A stretch of 64,000 bases of DNA from Sansalvadorimonas sp965221135 (lineage in GTDB: Bacteria > Pseudomonadota > Gammaproteobacteria > Pseudomonadales > Endozoicomonadaceae): NCBI GenBank assembly GCA_965221135.1, contig CBDCRZ010000113.1, positions 1 through 64,000 on the forward strand, read 5' to 3'. This document shows, piece by piece, positions 35,515 through 44,175 of the stretch. A program made the position numbers and the translations under genes. Position 1 is the first letter of the stretch, and each line of letters opens with the position of its first letter. The notes under the pieces were generated by a model. That model ran no database searches. It was not told the origin of the DNA and was given only the letters and a program-made list of their open reading frames with translations.

Positions 35515-37200
35515 ATGAGCGCAGCCGATTTGATACCGGCAACATTAGTAAGACCAGCATTGATAAGAACATTGCGCGCGGTGCGCATGTGCTTGTTGAG
35601 CGGGTTTGCTGTTTCAGTTGTGTCTGGCATAAGTGGTTGCCGTGAACCTTCGCTGCTCAAGCCCCGACCACTTTTGGAAGAGAAATTGTCGACTGTGCCG
35701 CTGGTGTTGCCGGGTACACCTCTGGCCAGTCATCAGCTGGACTTTGGGTACTCTGCACAACCCACAGCGCCGGACATGGCCTGGAAACAATGGTTACTGC
35801 AGCTGAATGAGCCTCCACTGGTGAGTTGTACTCCTGGGCCAAGGCTTTCGGCAGAGTTACAACAGGCGCTCTCTGACCAGGCCGCTCCCTGGCTGAACTG
35901 GCTTAAAACACAGGCGAATAAAGACGACGCCACTGCACAAACGGTGCTGGGTATGGTGATGACCGATGGCACCTTAATAAAGTCTCAGTCATTAGCGGGT
36001 CATGCATGGCTCGAGAAAGCCGCCGCTAAAGGCGGCAGTGGTGCGGGGTATCCTGCCTGGGAACTGGTCAGGCAAACCCTTGGCTGTGGATCAGGGGAAG
36101 GGCCGCAGCCGCGTTCGCCTTATTCCTCGCAAATCGTTGCACAGTATCAGAGTTCCCCTGTTGAGTTGGACAAATGGCTGACACTCGCTGCATCCCAAAA
36201 CGTCGGGCATGCCCTTGAAATAAATGCGCGCCTGCTACGTGATGGTAAAGGACTGGTGCAGAACCTCCCTGCCGCTCAAAAACAGTTTCAAATACTGGCT
36301 CAGAATAAAGATCTGGCGTTGGATGTGCGTATCAATGCCTTGACCAATGCTGGTTTGATGGAGTGGTTTGGTCAGGGTGGTGCTGTCAATCAAAACAAAG
36401 CGCGCAGCCAGTGGAAGAGTGCTGTTGAACTGGCTTCAGGAGGCTCGAACAACAATCATAAAGAACAGGCAGATGCTGGTCTGCCAGCTTACCTGCTGGG
36501 GCTTTCTCTAACCCGGCAGCCCGAACAACAAAAACCACTGTTTATTCAGGCAGGGATGAAGCAGGTACCCGGTGCCCTGAACCAGTTGGGACTGCTGCTT
36601 TGGGATGAACAGGAGTACACAACGTCTGCCACCTATTTTGAAAAGGGGCAGGCCCATGGTGATTCTTTCGCCACTTATAACCTGGGGCTGTGTTACTACA
36701 CAGGGAAGGGGCGAACACCCAGTGCCCACCGAGCCATGGTGGCTTTGATGAATGGGGTGCTGGCGGGTGACAGAAATGCCCTGCGGCTGGCCGGGTTCCT
36801 TTACTGGCAGGGGCCCGAATCGGTTCCTGTTAATGTCACCAAGGCCCGCTATTACTTTACCAGGGCGGCTGAGCAGGGTGATCTGTACAGTCATTATGCG
36901 CTGGGAGTGATTTATGGTGTTGGGCAGGGCGTATCCCGTGACCTGGCCTCAGCCTGGTCGCACCTGGCACTGGCCGCTGCGTGGGGCTTGCCTGAAGCTG
37001 CCAGCCTGCGGGATATGGTGGCGCAACCTATGGATGAACTGCAAAAAGAGTGGGCCCGGCATCAGGCCCAGACGTTATTCGACAGTTGTCGTCGCGGACA
37101 TTGTTATCTCTCCATTGATCGCCAGCCGACGGCTATTACCAGAATGTTGAATGCCGCAAAAAAGGGTGAGGTTAAGCCAGCGAGTTCAACGCAGGGTTGA
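35515..37200 (+). CDS. Sel1-repeat lipoprotein in the T6SS locus
   Basis: 561 residues. A long N-terminal signal ends at lipobox ISGC (Cys42). The mature chain is built of Sel1/TPR-like repeats. They are clearest at about 105-150 (TVLGMVMTDGTLIKSQSLAGHAWL), 350-400 (NQLGLLLWDEQEYTTSATYF, YNLGLCYYTGKG) and 430-490 (LAGFLYWQGPESVPVN, YALGVIYGVGQGVSRDLASAW). It would be a membrane-attached periplasmic or outer-membrane scaffold for protein contacts. The ATG has GGAGAGG upstream. It is divergent from vgrG and directly upstream of the tandem array. A T6SS role is inferred from position only. Confidence 0.8.
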   Translation: MSAADLIPATLVRPALIRTLRAVRMCLLSGFAVSVVSGISGCREPSLLKPRPLLEEKLSTVPLVLPGTPLASHQLDFGYSAQPTAPDMAWKQWLLQLNEPPLVSCTPGPRLSAELQQALSDQAAPWLNWLKTQANKDDATAQTVLGMVMTDGTLIKSQSLAGHAWLEKAAAKGGSGAGYPAWELVRQTLGCGSGEGPQPRSPYSSQIVAQYQSSPVELDKWLTLAASQNVGHALEINARLLRDGKGLVQNLPAAQKQFQILAQNKDLALDVRINALTNAGLMEWFGQGGAVNQNKARSQWKSAVELASGGSNNNHKEQADAGLPAYLLGLSLTRQPEQQKPLFIQAGMKQVPGALNQLGLLLWDEQEYTTSATYFEKGQAHGDSFATYNLGLCYYTGKGRTPSAHRAMVALMNGVLAGDRNALRLAGFLYWQGPESVPVNVTKARYYFTRAAEQGDLYSHYALGVIYGVGQGVSRDLASAWSHLALAAAWGLPEAASLRDMVAQPMDELQKEWARHQAQTLFDSCRRGHCYLSIDRQPTAITRMLNAAKKGEVKPASSTQG

Positions 37201-37203
37201 CCA

Positions 37204-37231
37204 TTGTCTGGCAATTTTCTGTGTTTAAAAT
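37204..37231 (+). promoter_or_regulatory. Candidate sigma-70 promoter before the tandem array
   Basis: TTGTCT (37204-37209), a 16-base gap, then TAAAAT (37226-37231), located in the 302-base gap between the Sel1 gene and the first repeat-protein gene. The same sequence is not repeated before units 2-5, where the DNA upstream is the end of the preceding gene. One promoter could serve the whole array. Confidence 0.35.
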
Positions 37232-37502
37232 TTGATATCATCCTGTGCAAAGGACCTCTTGAAAAGCCAGCCAGAAGGCTTTCGGAGGAATACACCAGAA
37301 TGACTGTAACCTTTCTACCAACCACCTGAACGCCACCATTTCAGGCAATGATTTTTCCCATCCGGTTATGCTTTTGGAGGATCATGGTCGGTATATGAGG
37401 CGGTTTGCTGATTGTGTATTCCCTTCTCTTTTTGGCCTGTGCCGTCTTGCCATATATCCCGCCATTGCCTTTACTGCACAGCCTCAACGAACGGGCAACA
37501 GG

Positions 37503-40448
37503 ATGAGATTTACCGTGAATATTGGTGCTCACTTTTGCAGGAGAGAATTGTTTTTTATTTGGTTAATGCTACCGCTGTCAGGGGGCGTGATAGAGAAATG
37601 CGCAGCAGCAGATAAAGATACAAAGAAAAGCTGGGCGGCAATTGTAAAGCCTTTACCTGCTTCCCTGTATCCCGGTCGTACCGGTGTCCGGCCACATGCC
37701 TCTCCTGTTCCTGAATCATCAATGCTTCAGTGGCCGCCTGTATTGACCACATCAAAGACCCATGCCGAAGTCCCTTCACGACAACAGGAATCGTCTGAGG
37801 CGACAGTTCGAACACATCCAAAAAGAAGACCAGACAGAAAGAGACAATATTACCGCAACCCTTCTGCCGAGCGTTTCGATCAACAGATAGAAGCACTGGC
37901 AAACGAAGTGAATCGACTCAAAAAGCAACTTCACGGGCCACATCGGGAGAGCCATAAAACCGCGCTTTTAGATCTTGCATTCCAGATGACAGAAAGAGAG
38001 CCGCACCCGCTTCGAGCCAGTCCCAAAGCCCTTGCTCTTTTGGCAAATGCGTTTTCAAAATTAGCAAAATATCAAGAAGGCGCCACAGCGTTAGACTGGA
38101 TAATGAAAGCCGTGATCCACCGCAGTCAAAAACAGCAGCTAACCAAACAATGCGGATTTAAAGCCCAAACGCTGGCCATGGTGCTCAATAGCCTGAGTCA
38201 GGTCGCCGGTGACAAAGCCGACACGACTCGAAAGGCGCTGGCCAAAGAGGTGGGAAGCCGTGACTTGACTGACACCAATGAGTGGTCGCCCCAGCCTCTG
38301 GCCATGGTGACCAATGGCCTGAGTCAGGTGGCGGGTGACGACGCCGACACGACCCGGAAGGCGCTGGCCAAAGAAGTGGGAAGCCGTGATTTGGCCGACA
38401 CCAAAGAGTGGTCGGCCCAGCATCTGGCCATGGTGACCAATGGCCTGAGTCAGGTGGCGGGGGACGACGCCGACACGACCAGGAAGGCGCTGGCCAAAGA
38501 GGTGGGGAGGCGTGCCCTTGCCGGAGATCTTAAGTGCTGGATAGCGCAAGATCTGGCCATGGTGACCAGTGGCCTGAGTCAGGTGGCGGGGGACGACGCC
38601 GACACGACCCGGAAGGCGCTGGCCAAAGAGGTGGGAAGCCGTGATTTGACCGACACCAAAGAGTGGTCGGCCCAGCCTCTGGCCATGGTGACCAATGGCC
38701 TGAGTCAGGTGGCGGGTGACGATGCCGACACGACCCGGAAGGCGCTGGCCAAAGAAGTCGGGAGGCGTGCCCTTGCCGGAGACCTTAAGTGCTGGATAGC
38801 GCAAGATCTGGCCATGGTGACCAATGGCCTGAGTCAGGTGGTGGGTGACGACGCCGACACGACCCGGAAGGCGCTGGCCAAAGAGGTGGGGAGGCGTGAT
38901 TTGACTGACCCCAGGGAGTGGTCGGCCCAGCCTCTGGCCATGGTGACCAATGGCCTGAGCCAGGTGACGGGGGACGACGCCGACACGACCCGGAAGGCGC
39001 TGGCCAAAGGTGTGGGAAGCCGTGATTTGACCGACACCAAAGAGTGGTCGGCCCAGCATCTGGCCATGGTGACCAATGGCCTGAGTCAGGTGGCGGGGGA
39101 CGACGCCGACACGACCCGGAAGGCGCTGGCCAAAGAGGTGGGGAGGCGTGATTTGACTGACCCCAGGGAGTGGTCGACCCAGTCTCTGGCCATGGTGACC
39201 AATGGCCTGAGGCAGGTGGCGGGGGACGACGCCGACACGACCCGGAAGGCGCTGGCCAAAGAGGTGGGGAGGCGTGATTTGACCGACACCAAAGAGTGGT
39301 CGACCCAGCCTCTGGCCATGGTGACCAATGGCCTGAGTCAGGTGGCGGGTGACGACGCCGACACGACCCGGAAGGCGCTGGCCAAAGAGGTGGGAAGCCG
39401 TGATTTGACCGACACCAAAGAGTGGTCGGCCCAGCCTCTGGCCATGGTGACCAATGGCCTGAGCCAGGTGACGGGGGACGACGCCGACACGACCCGGAAG
39501 GCGCTGGCCAAAGAGGTGGGGAGGCGTGATTTGACTGCCCCCAGGGAGTGGTCGGCCCAGGCTCTGGCCATGGTGGCCAGTGGGATGTCTCATTGCTCAC
39601 ACGTCATAGGGGAGGATGTTGTTCAAGCTTCGATTCAAGCCATTATGAACATATCGCCGACTGAACAGGATATCATTATGGCCCTTGACGCTTTGTGCCG
39701 TTTATCTCTGTCAGACGACCAGCTGAAGCTTGGCTATTTCCTGGTTAAACGTCTTTGTGATATGACTGGTTTTATTGACACAGGCGGCCCTCTGCAGCAT
39801 AACGTCGGCGACTTCTTATGGAACCTGGCCGTTCTGGATTTATGTGCAAAACAAAATCCGCTCATCAAGGATGATCCTGATACACCCCGTTTCGATATCT
39901 TTGTTAAGCCGCTAATGGATAGGGAAAATATCAGGGACCTTCTTTCACATCACTGGCAAGACAGATTTGCATATATTTACTGGGCAGGCATTTCTAACTT
40001 GGAAATTGATGTGTCTCCTGCTCTTTCTGCTCCTGAAAAAAAGGTGAAAGTCTCAGCATCACAAAACAGAGTGTTCCAGGCTGTTAAAAATGCTTTGCCA
40101 AACCAAAATATTGTTATGGAAGTGAATATTGAAGGGTTCCCAGTTGATATTCTGGTGGGTAAAACCTTGTGTATAGAGGTCGATGGCCCCCATCATTATA
40201 TTCAGGATGAGACAATGGAAAACGATGAGCTTCTTGCAAAAGAATCTGGAAAAAGAAGAGCGCGAGACCCTTTGATAGATCACATACTCAAAGGCCTGGG
40301 GTTTGAGGTGCTACGTATTTCCTATGTTGAGACTGACTCGGTCGCAGGCCTTGGAACCTTTGTTGATCGGGTGATAAATGCAATGGACGAACAAGAAATG
40401 AGTCGCCAGTATGAAGGCCTGAGAGTGAATGACTTGCCAGCCTGGTAA
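37503..40448 (+). CDS. Exported 42-residue-repeat protein with RAP-like C-terminus, copy 1
   Basis: 981 residues from the ATG shared by all copies; an in-frame start at 37368 would add 45. Order: signal peptide (hydrophobic FFIWLMLPLSGGVI, cleavage near CAAA-DK), a Pro/Ser-rich linker, a basic patch KRRPDRKR (108-115), a short coiled coil (about 124-143), a degenerate helical region, then 11 repeats of 42-43 residues (224-687). The C-terminal domain holds FPVDILVGKTLCIEVDGPHHY and a RISYVE end (about 878-943). This matches the RAP domain of eukaryotic organellar RNA-binding proteins, whose fold is related to PD-(D/E)XK nucleases. The repeats resemble octotricopeptide-type helical pairs, so RNA or DNA binding is inferred. 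It follows the Sel1 gene in the T6SS locus. Confidence 0.8.
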   Translation: MRFTVNIGAHFCRRELFFIWLMLPLSGGVIEKCAAADKDTKKSWAAIVKPLPASLYPGRTGVRPHASPVPESSMLQWPPVLTTSKTHAEVPSRQQESSEATVRTHPKRRPDRKRQYYRNPSAERFDQQIEALANEVNRLKKQLHGPHRESHKTALLDLAFQMTEREPHPLRASPKALALLANAFSKLAKYQEGATALDWIMKAVIHRSQKQQLTKQCGFKAQTLAMVLNSLSQVAGDKADTTRKALAKEVGSRDLTDTNEWSPQPLAMVTNGLSQVAGDDADTTRKALAKEVGSRDLADTKEWSAQHLAMVTNGLSQVAGDDADTTRKALAKEVGRRALAGDLKCWIAQDLAMVTSGLSQVAGDDADTTRKALAKEVGSRDLTDTKEWSAQPLAMVTNGLSQVAGDDADTTRKALAKEVGRRALAGDLKCWIAQDLAMVTNGLSQVVGDDADTTRKALAKEVGRRDLTDPREWSAQPLAMVTNGLSQVTGDDADTTRKALAKGVGSRDLTDTKEWSAQHLAMVTNGLSQVAGDDADTTRKALAKEVGRRDLTDPREWSTQSLAMVTNGLRQVAGDDADTTRKALAKEVGRRDLTDTKEWSTQPLAMVTNGLSQVAGDDADTTRKALAKEVGSRDLTDTKEWSAQPLAMVTNGLSQVTGDDADTTRKALAKEVGRRDLTAPREWSAQALAMVASGMSHCSHVIGEDVVQASIQAIMNISPTEQDIIMALDALCRLSLSDDQLKLGYFLVKRLCDMTGFIDTGGPLQHNVGDFLWNLAVLDLCAKQNPLIKDDPDTPRFDIFVKPLMDRENIRDLLSHHWQDRFAYIYWAGISNLEIDVSPALSAPEKKVKVSASQNRVFQAVKNALPNQNIVMEVNIEGFPVDILVGKTLCIEVDGPHHYIQDETMENDELLAKESGKRRARDPLIDHILKGLGFEVLRISYVETDSVAGLGTFVDRVINAMDEQEMSRQYEGLRVNDLPAW
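38172..39563 (+). repeat. 126-bp intragenic repeats, copy 1 (11 units)
   Basis: Eleven head-to-tail units counted from CTGGCCATGG to the next CTGGCCATGG, nine of 126 bp and two of 129 bp (total 1392 bp). The core GACGCCGACACGACC is almost invariant. Variation is mostly in the codon before LAMV (T, P, H, D, P, D, P, H, S, P, P, then A at the exit), the SQVAG/SQVTG word and the linker. The linker is either the DLTDTKEWSA kind or the ALAGDLKCWIA kind. Confidence 0.95.
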
Positions 40449-40533
40449 CCTTTCTACCAACCACCTGAACGCCACCATTTCAGGCAATGATTTTTCCTGT
40501 CCGGTTATGCTTTTGGAGGATCATGGTCGGTAT

Positions 40534-40653
40534 ATGAGGCGGTTTGATATAAAACTGATTGTGTATTCCCTTCTCTTTTTGGCCTGTGCCGTCTTGCCAT
40601 ATATCCCGCCATTGCCTTTACTGCACAGCCTTAACGAACGGGCAACAGGATGA
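40534..40653 (+). CDS. 39-residue leader peptide coupled to copy 2
   Basis: Only in unit 2, an extra ATATAAAA (40547-40554) changes the leader frame. The ATG at 40534 then opens a 39-codon frame: MRRFDIKLIVYSLLFLACAV, then a Pro-rich stretch, with TGA 40651-40653. The TGA overlaps the ATG of the large gene at 40650 (ATGA). The peptide looks like a signal sequence or small membrane peptide. In units 1, 3, 4 and 5 the same DNA lacks the 8 bases and is read in frame with the large gene. A GGAGG and a 4-codon frame (MVGI) precede it in every unit. Confidence 0.4.
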   Translation: MRRFDIKLIVYSLLFLACAVLPYIPPLPLLHSLNERATG

Positions 40654-43600
40654 GATTTACCGTGAATATTGGTGCTCACTTTTGCAGGAGAGAATTGTTT
40701 TTTATTTGGTTAATGCTACCGCTGTCAGGGGGCGTGATAGAGAAATGCGCAGCAGCAGATAAAGATACAAAGAAAAGCTGGGCGGCAATTGTAAAGCCTT
40801 TACCTGCTTCCCTGTATCCCGGTCGTACCTGTGTCCGGCCACATGCCTCTCCTGTTCCTGAATCATCAATGCTTCAGTGGCCGCCTGTATTGACCACATC
40901 AAAGACCCATGCCGAAGTCCCTTCACGACAACAGGAATCGTCTGAGGCTACAGTTCGAACACATCCAAAAAGAAGCCCAGACAGAAAGAGACAATATTAC
41001 CGCAACCCTTCCGCCGAGCGTTTCGATCAACAGATAGAAGCACTGGCAATCGAAGTGAATCGACTCAAAAAGCAACTTCACGGGCCACATCGGGAGAGCC
41101 ATAAAACCGCGCTTTTAGATCTTGCATTCCAGATGACAGAAAGAGATCCGCACCCGCTTCGAGCCAGTCCCAAAGCCCTTGCTCTTTTGGCAAATGCGTT
41201 TTCAAAAGTAGCAAAATATCAAGAAGGCGCCATAGCGTTAGACTGGATAATGAAAGCCGTGATCCACCGCAGTCAAAAACAGCAGCTAACCAAACAGTGC
41301 GGATTTAAAGCCCAAACACTGGCCATGGTGCTCAATAGCCTGAGCCAGGTCGACGGTGACAAAGCCGACACGACCCGGAAGGCGCTGACCAAAGAAGTGG
41401 GGAGGCGTGCCCTTGCCGGAGACCTTAAGTGCTGGATAGCACAAGAGCTGGCCATGGTGACCAATGGCCTGAGCCCGGTGACGGGGGACGACGCCGACAC
41501 GACCCGGAAGGCGCTGGCCAGAGAGGTGGGGAGGCGTGCCCTTGCCGGAGACCTTAAGTGCTGGATAGCGCAACATCTGGCCATGGTGACCAATGGCCTG
41601 AGTCAGGTGGCGGGGGACGACGCCGACACGACCCGGAAGGCGCTGGCCAAAGAGGTGGGGAGGCGTGATTTGACCAACACCAAAGAGTGGTCGGCCCAGC
41701 ATCTGGCCATGGTGACCAATTGCCTGAGTCAGGTGACGGGGGACGACGCCGGCACGACCCGGAAGGCGTTGGCCAAAGAGGTGGGAAGCCGTGATTTGAC
41801 CAACACCAAAGAGTGGTCGGCCCAGCATCTGGCCATGGTGACCAATGGCCTGAGCCAGGTGACGGGGGACGACGCCGACACGCCCCGGAAGGCGCTGGCC
41901 AAAGAGGTGGGAAGCCGTGATTTGACCAACACCAAAGAGTGGTCGGCCCAGCATCTGGCCATGGTGACCAATGGCCTGAGTCCGGTGACGGGGGACGACG
42001 CCGACACGACCCGGAAGGCGCTGGCCAAAGAGGTGGGGAGGCGTGCCCTTGCCGGAGACCTTAAGTGCTGGATAGCGCAAGATCTGGCCATGGTGACCAA
42101 TGGCCTGAGCCCGGTGACGGGGGACGACGCCGACACGACCCGGAAGGCGCTGGCCAAAGAGGTGGGAAGCCGTGATTTGACCGACACCAAAGAGTGGTCG
42201 GCCCAGCATCTGGCCATGGTGACCAATGGCCTGAGCCCGGTGACGGGGGACGACGCCGACACGACCCGGAAGGCGCTGGCCAAAGAGGTGGGAAGCCGTG
42301 ATTTGACCGACACCAAAGAGTGGTCGGCCCAGCCTCTGGCCATGGTGACCAATGGCCTGAGCCCGGTGACGGGGGACGACGCCGACACGACCCGGAAGGC
42401 GCTGGCCAAAGAGGTGGGAAGCCGTGATTTGACCGACACCAAAGAGTGGTCGGCCCAGCCTCTGGCCATGGTGACCAAAGGCCTGAGCCAGGTAACGGGG
42501 GACGACGCCGACACGACCCGGAAGGCGCTGGCCAAAGAGGTGGGAAGCCGTGATTTGACCGACACCAAAGAGTGGTCGGCCCAGCCTCTGGCCATGGTGA
42601 CCAATGGCCTGAGCCAGGTGACGGGGGACGACGCCGACACGACCCGGAAGGCGCTGGCCAAAGAGGTGGGAAGCCGTGATTTGACCGACACCAAAGAGTG
42701 GTCGGCCCAGCCTCTGGCCATGGTGACCAATGGCCTGAGCCAGGTGACGGGGGACGACGCCGACACGACCCGGAAGGCGCTGGCCAAAGAAGTGGGGAGG
42801 CGTGCCCTTGCCGGAGACCTTATGTGCTGGATAGCGCAAGGTCTGGCCATGGTGACCAATGGCCTGAGTCAGGTGGCGGGGGACGACGCCGACACGACCC
42901 GGAAGGCGCTGGCCAAAGAGGTGGGAAGCCGTGATCTGACCGACACCAAAGAGTGGTCGGCCCAGCCTCTGGCTATGGTGACCAATGGCCTGAGTCAGGT
43001 GGCGGGGGACGACGCCGACACGTCCCGGAAGGCGCTGGCCAAAGAGGTGGGAAGCCGTGATTTGACCGACACCAGTGAGTGGTCGGCCCAGTCTCTGGCC
43101 ATGGTGGCCAGTGGGATGTCTCATTGCTCACACGTCATAGGGGAGGATGTTGTTCAAGCTTCGATTCAAGCCATTATGAACATATCGCCGACTGAACAGG
43201 ATATCATTATGACCCTTGACGCTTTGTGCCGTTTATCTCTGTCAGACGACCAGCTGAAGCTTGGCTATTTCCTGGTTAAACGTCTTTGTGATATGACGGG
43301 TTTTATTGACACAGGCGGCCCTCTACAGCATAACGTCGGCGACATCTTATGGAACCTGGCCGTTCTGGATTTATGTGCAAAACAAAATCCGCTCGTCAAG
43401 GATGATCCTGATACACCCCGTTTCGATATCTTTGTTAAGCCGATAATGGATAGGGAAAATATCAGGGACCTTCTTTCACATCACTGGCAAGACAGATTTG
43501 CATATATTTACTGGGCAGGCATTTCTAACTTGGAAATTGATGTGTCTCCTGCTCTTTCTGCTCCTGAAAAAAAGGTGAAGGTCTCAGCATCACAAAACAG

Positions 43601-43982
43601 AGTGTTCCAGGCTGTTAAACATGCTTTGCCAAACCAAAATATTGTTATGGAAGTGAATATTGAAGGGTTCCCAGTTGATATTCTGGTGGGTAAAACCTTG
43701 TGTATAGAGGTCGATGGCCCCCATCATTATATTCAGGATGACACAATGGAAAACGATGAGCTTCTTCTTGCAAAAGAATCTGGAAAAAGAAGAGCGCGAG
43801 ACCCTTTGATAGATCACATACTCAAAGGCCTGGGGTTTGAGGTGCTACGTATTTCCTATGTTGAGACTGACTCGGTCGCAGGCCTTGGAACCTTTGTTGA
43901 TCGGGTGATAAATGCAATGGACGAACAAGAAATGAGTAGCCAGTATGAAGGCCTGAGAGTGAATGACTTGCCAGCCTGGTAA
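40650..43982 (+). CDS. Exported 42-residue-repeat protein with RAP-like C-terminus, copy 2
   Basis: 1110 residues, the longest copy, with 14 repeats. Signal peptide, basic patch (KRSPDRKR here) and coiled coil are as in copy 1. Here the upstream frame is closed by the 8-bp insertion, so the start at ATG 40650 is the only good one, which supports the same start in the other copies. It is coupled to the 39-residue leader by ATGA. The C-terminal RAP-like domain is intact, with an extra Leu (ENDELLLAK) compared with copy 1. Within the repeats, SPVTG forms and the run of His-type units at positions 3-6 are typical of this copy. The function is inferred as for copy 1. Confidence 0.82.
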   Translation: MRFTVNIGAHFCRRELFFIWLMLPLSGGVIEKCAAADKDTKKSWAAIVKPLPASLYPGRTCVRPHASPVPESSMLQWPPVLTTSKTHAEVPSRQQESSEATVRTHPKRSPDRKRQYYRNPSAERFDQQIEALAIEVNRLKKQLHGPHRESHKTALLDLAFQMTERDPHPLRASPKALALLANAFSKVAKYQEGAIALDWIMKAVIHRSQKQQLTKQCGFKAQTLAMVLNSLSQVDGDKADTTRKALTKEVGRRALAGDLKCWIAQELAMVTNGLSPVTGDDADTTRKALAREVGRRALAGDLKCWIAQHLAMVTNGLSQVAGDDADTTRKALAKEVGRRDLTNTKEWSAQHLAMVTNCLSQVTGDDAGTTRKALAKEVGSRDLTNTKEWSAQHLAMVTNGLSQVTGDDADTPRKALAKEVGSRDLTNTKEWSAQHLAMVTNGLSPVTGDDADTTRKALAKEVGRRALAGDLKCWIAQDLAMVTNGLSPVTGDDADTTRKALAKEVGSRDLTDTKEWSAQHLAMVTNGLSPVTGDDADTTRKALAKEVGSRDLTDTKEWSAQPLAMVTNGLSPVTGDDADTTRKALAKEVGSRDLTDTKEWSAQPLAMVTKGLSQVTGDDADTTRKALAKEVGSRDLTDTKEWSAQPLAMVTNGLSQVTGDDADTTRKALAKEVGSRDLTDTKEWSAQPLAMVTNGLSQVTGDDADTTRKALAKEVGRRALAGDLMCWIAQGLAMVTNGLSQVAGDDADTTRKALAKEVGSRDLTDTKEWSAQPLAMVTNGLSQVAGDDADTSRKALAKEVGSRDLTDTSEWSAQSLAMVASGMSHCSHVIGEDVVQASIQAIMNISPTEQDIIMTLDALCRLSLSDDQLKLGYFLVKRLCDMTGFIDTGGPLQHNVGDILWNLAVLDLCAKQNPLVKDDPDTPRFDIFVKPIMDRENIRDLLSHHWQDRFAYIYWAGISNLEIDVSPALSAPEKKVKVSASQNRVFQAVKHALPNQNIVMEVNIEGFPVDILVGKTLCIEVDGPHHYIQDDTMENDELLLAKESGKRRARDPLIDHILKGLGFEVLRISYVETDSVAGLGTFVDRVINAMDEQEMSSQYEGLRVNDLPAW
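41319..43094 (+). repeat. 126-bp intragenic repeats, copy 2 (14 units)
   Basis: Fourteen units (ten of 126 bp, four of 129 bp; 1776 bp). Residue before LAMV in order: T, E, H, H, H, H, D, H, P, P, P, P, G, P, then S at the exit. Several adjacent units (for example 42420-42780) are identical or differ by one or two bases, a sign of very recent unit duplication. Confidence 0.95.
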
Positions 43983-44175
43983 CCTTTCTACCAACCACCT
44001 GAACGCCACCATTTCAGGCAATGATTTTTCCTGTCCGGTTATGCTTTTGGAGGATCATGGTCGGTATATGAGGCGGTTTGCTGATTGTGTATTCCCTTCT
44101 CTTTTTGGCCTGTGCCGTCTTGCCATATATCCCGCCATTGCCTTTACTGCACAGCCTCAACGAACGGGCAAGAGG

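Noticed and set aside
41286..43124. Long minus-strand open frames (up to 612 codons) across all five repeat regions, reading GQRLPGRVGVV-type repeats
   Set aside because: They exist only because the 126-bp units have no stop on the opposite strand. They lack start context, signal and recognisable domains, and the plus-strand frame is supported by unique N- and C-terminal domains.
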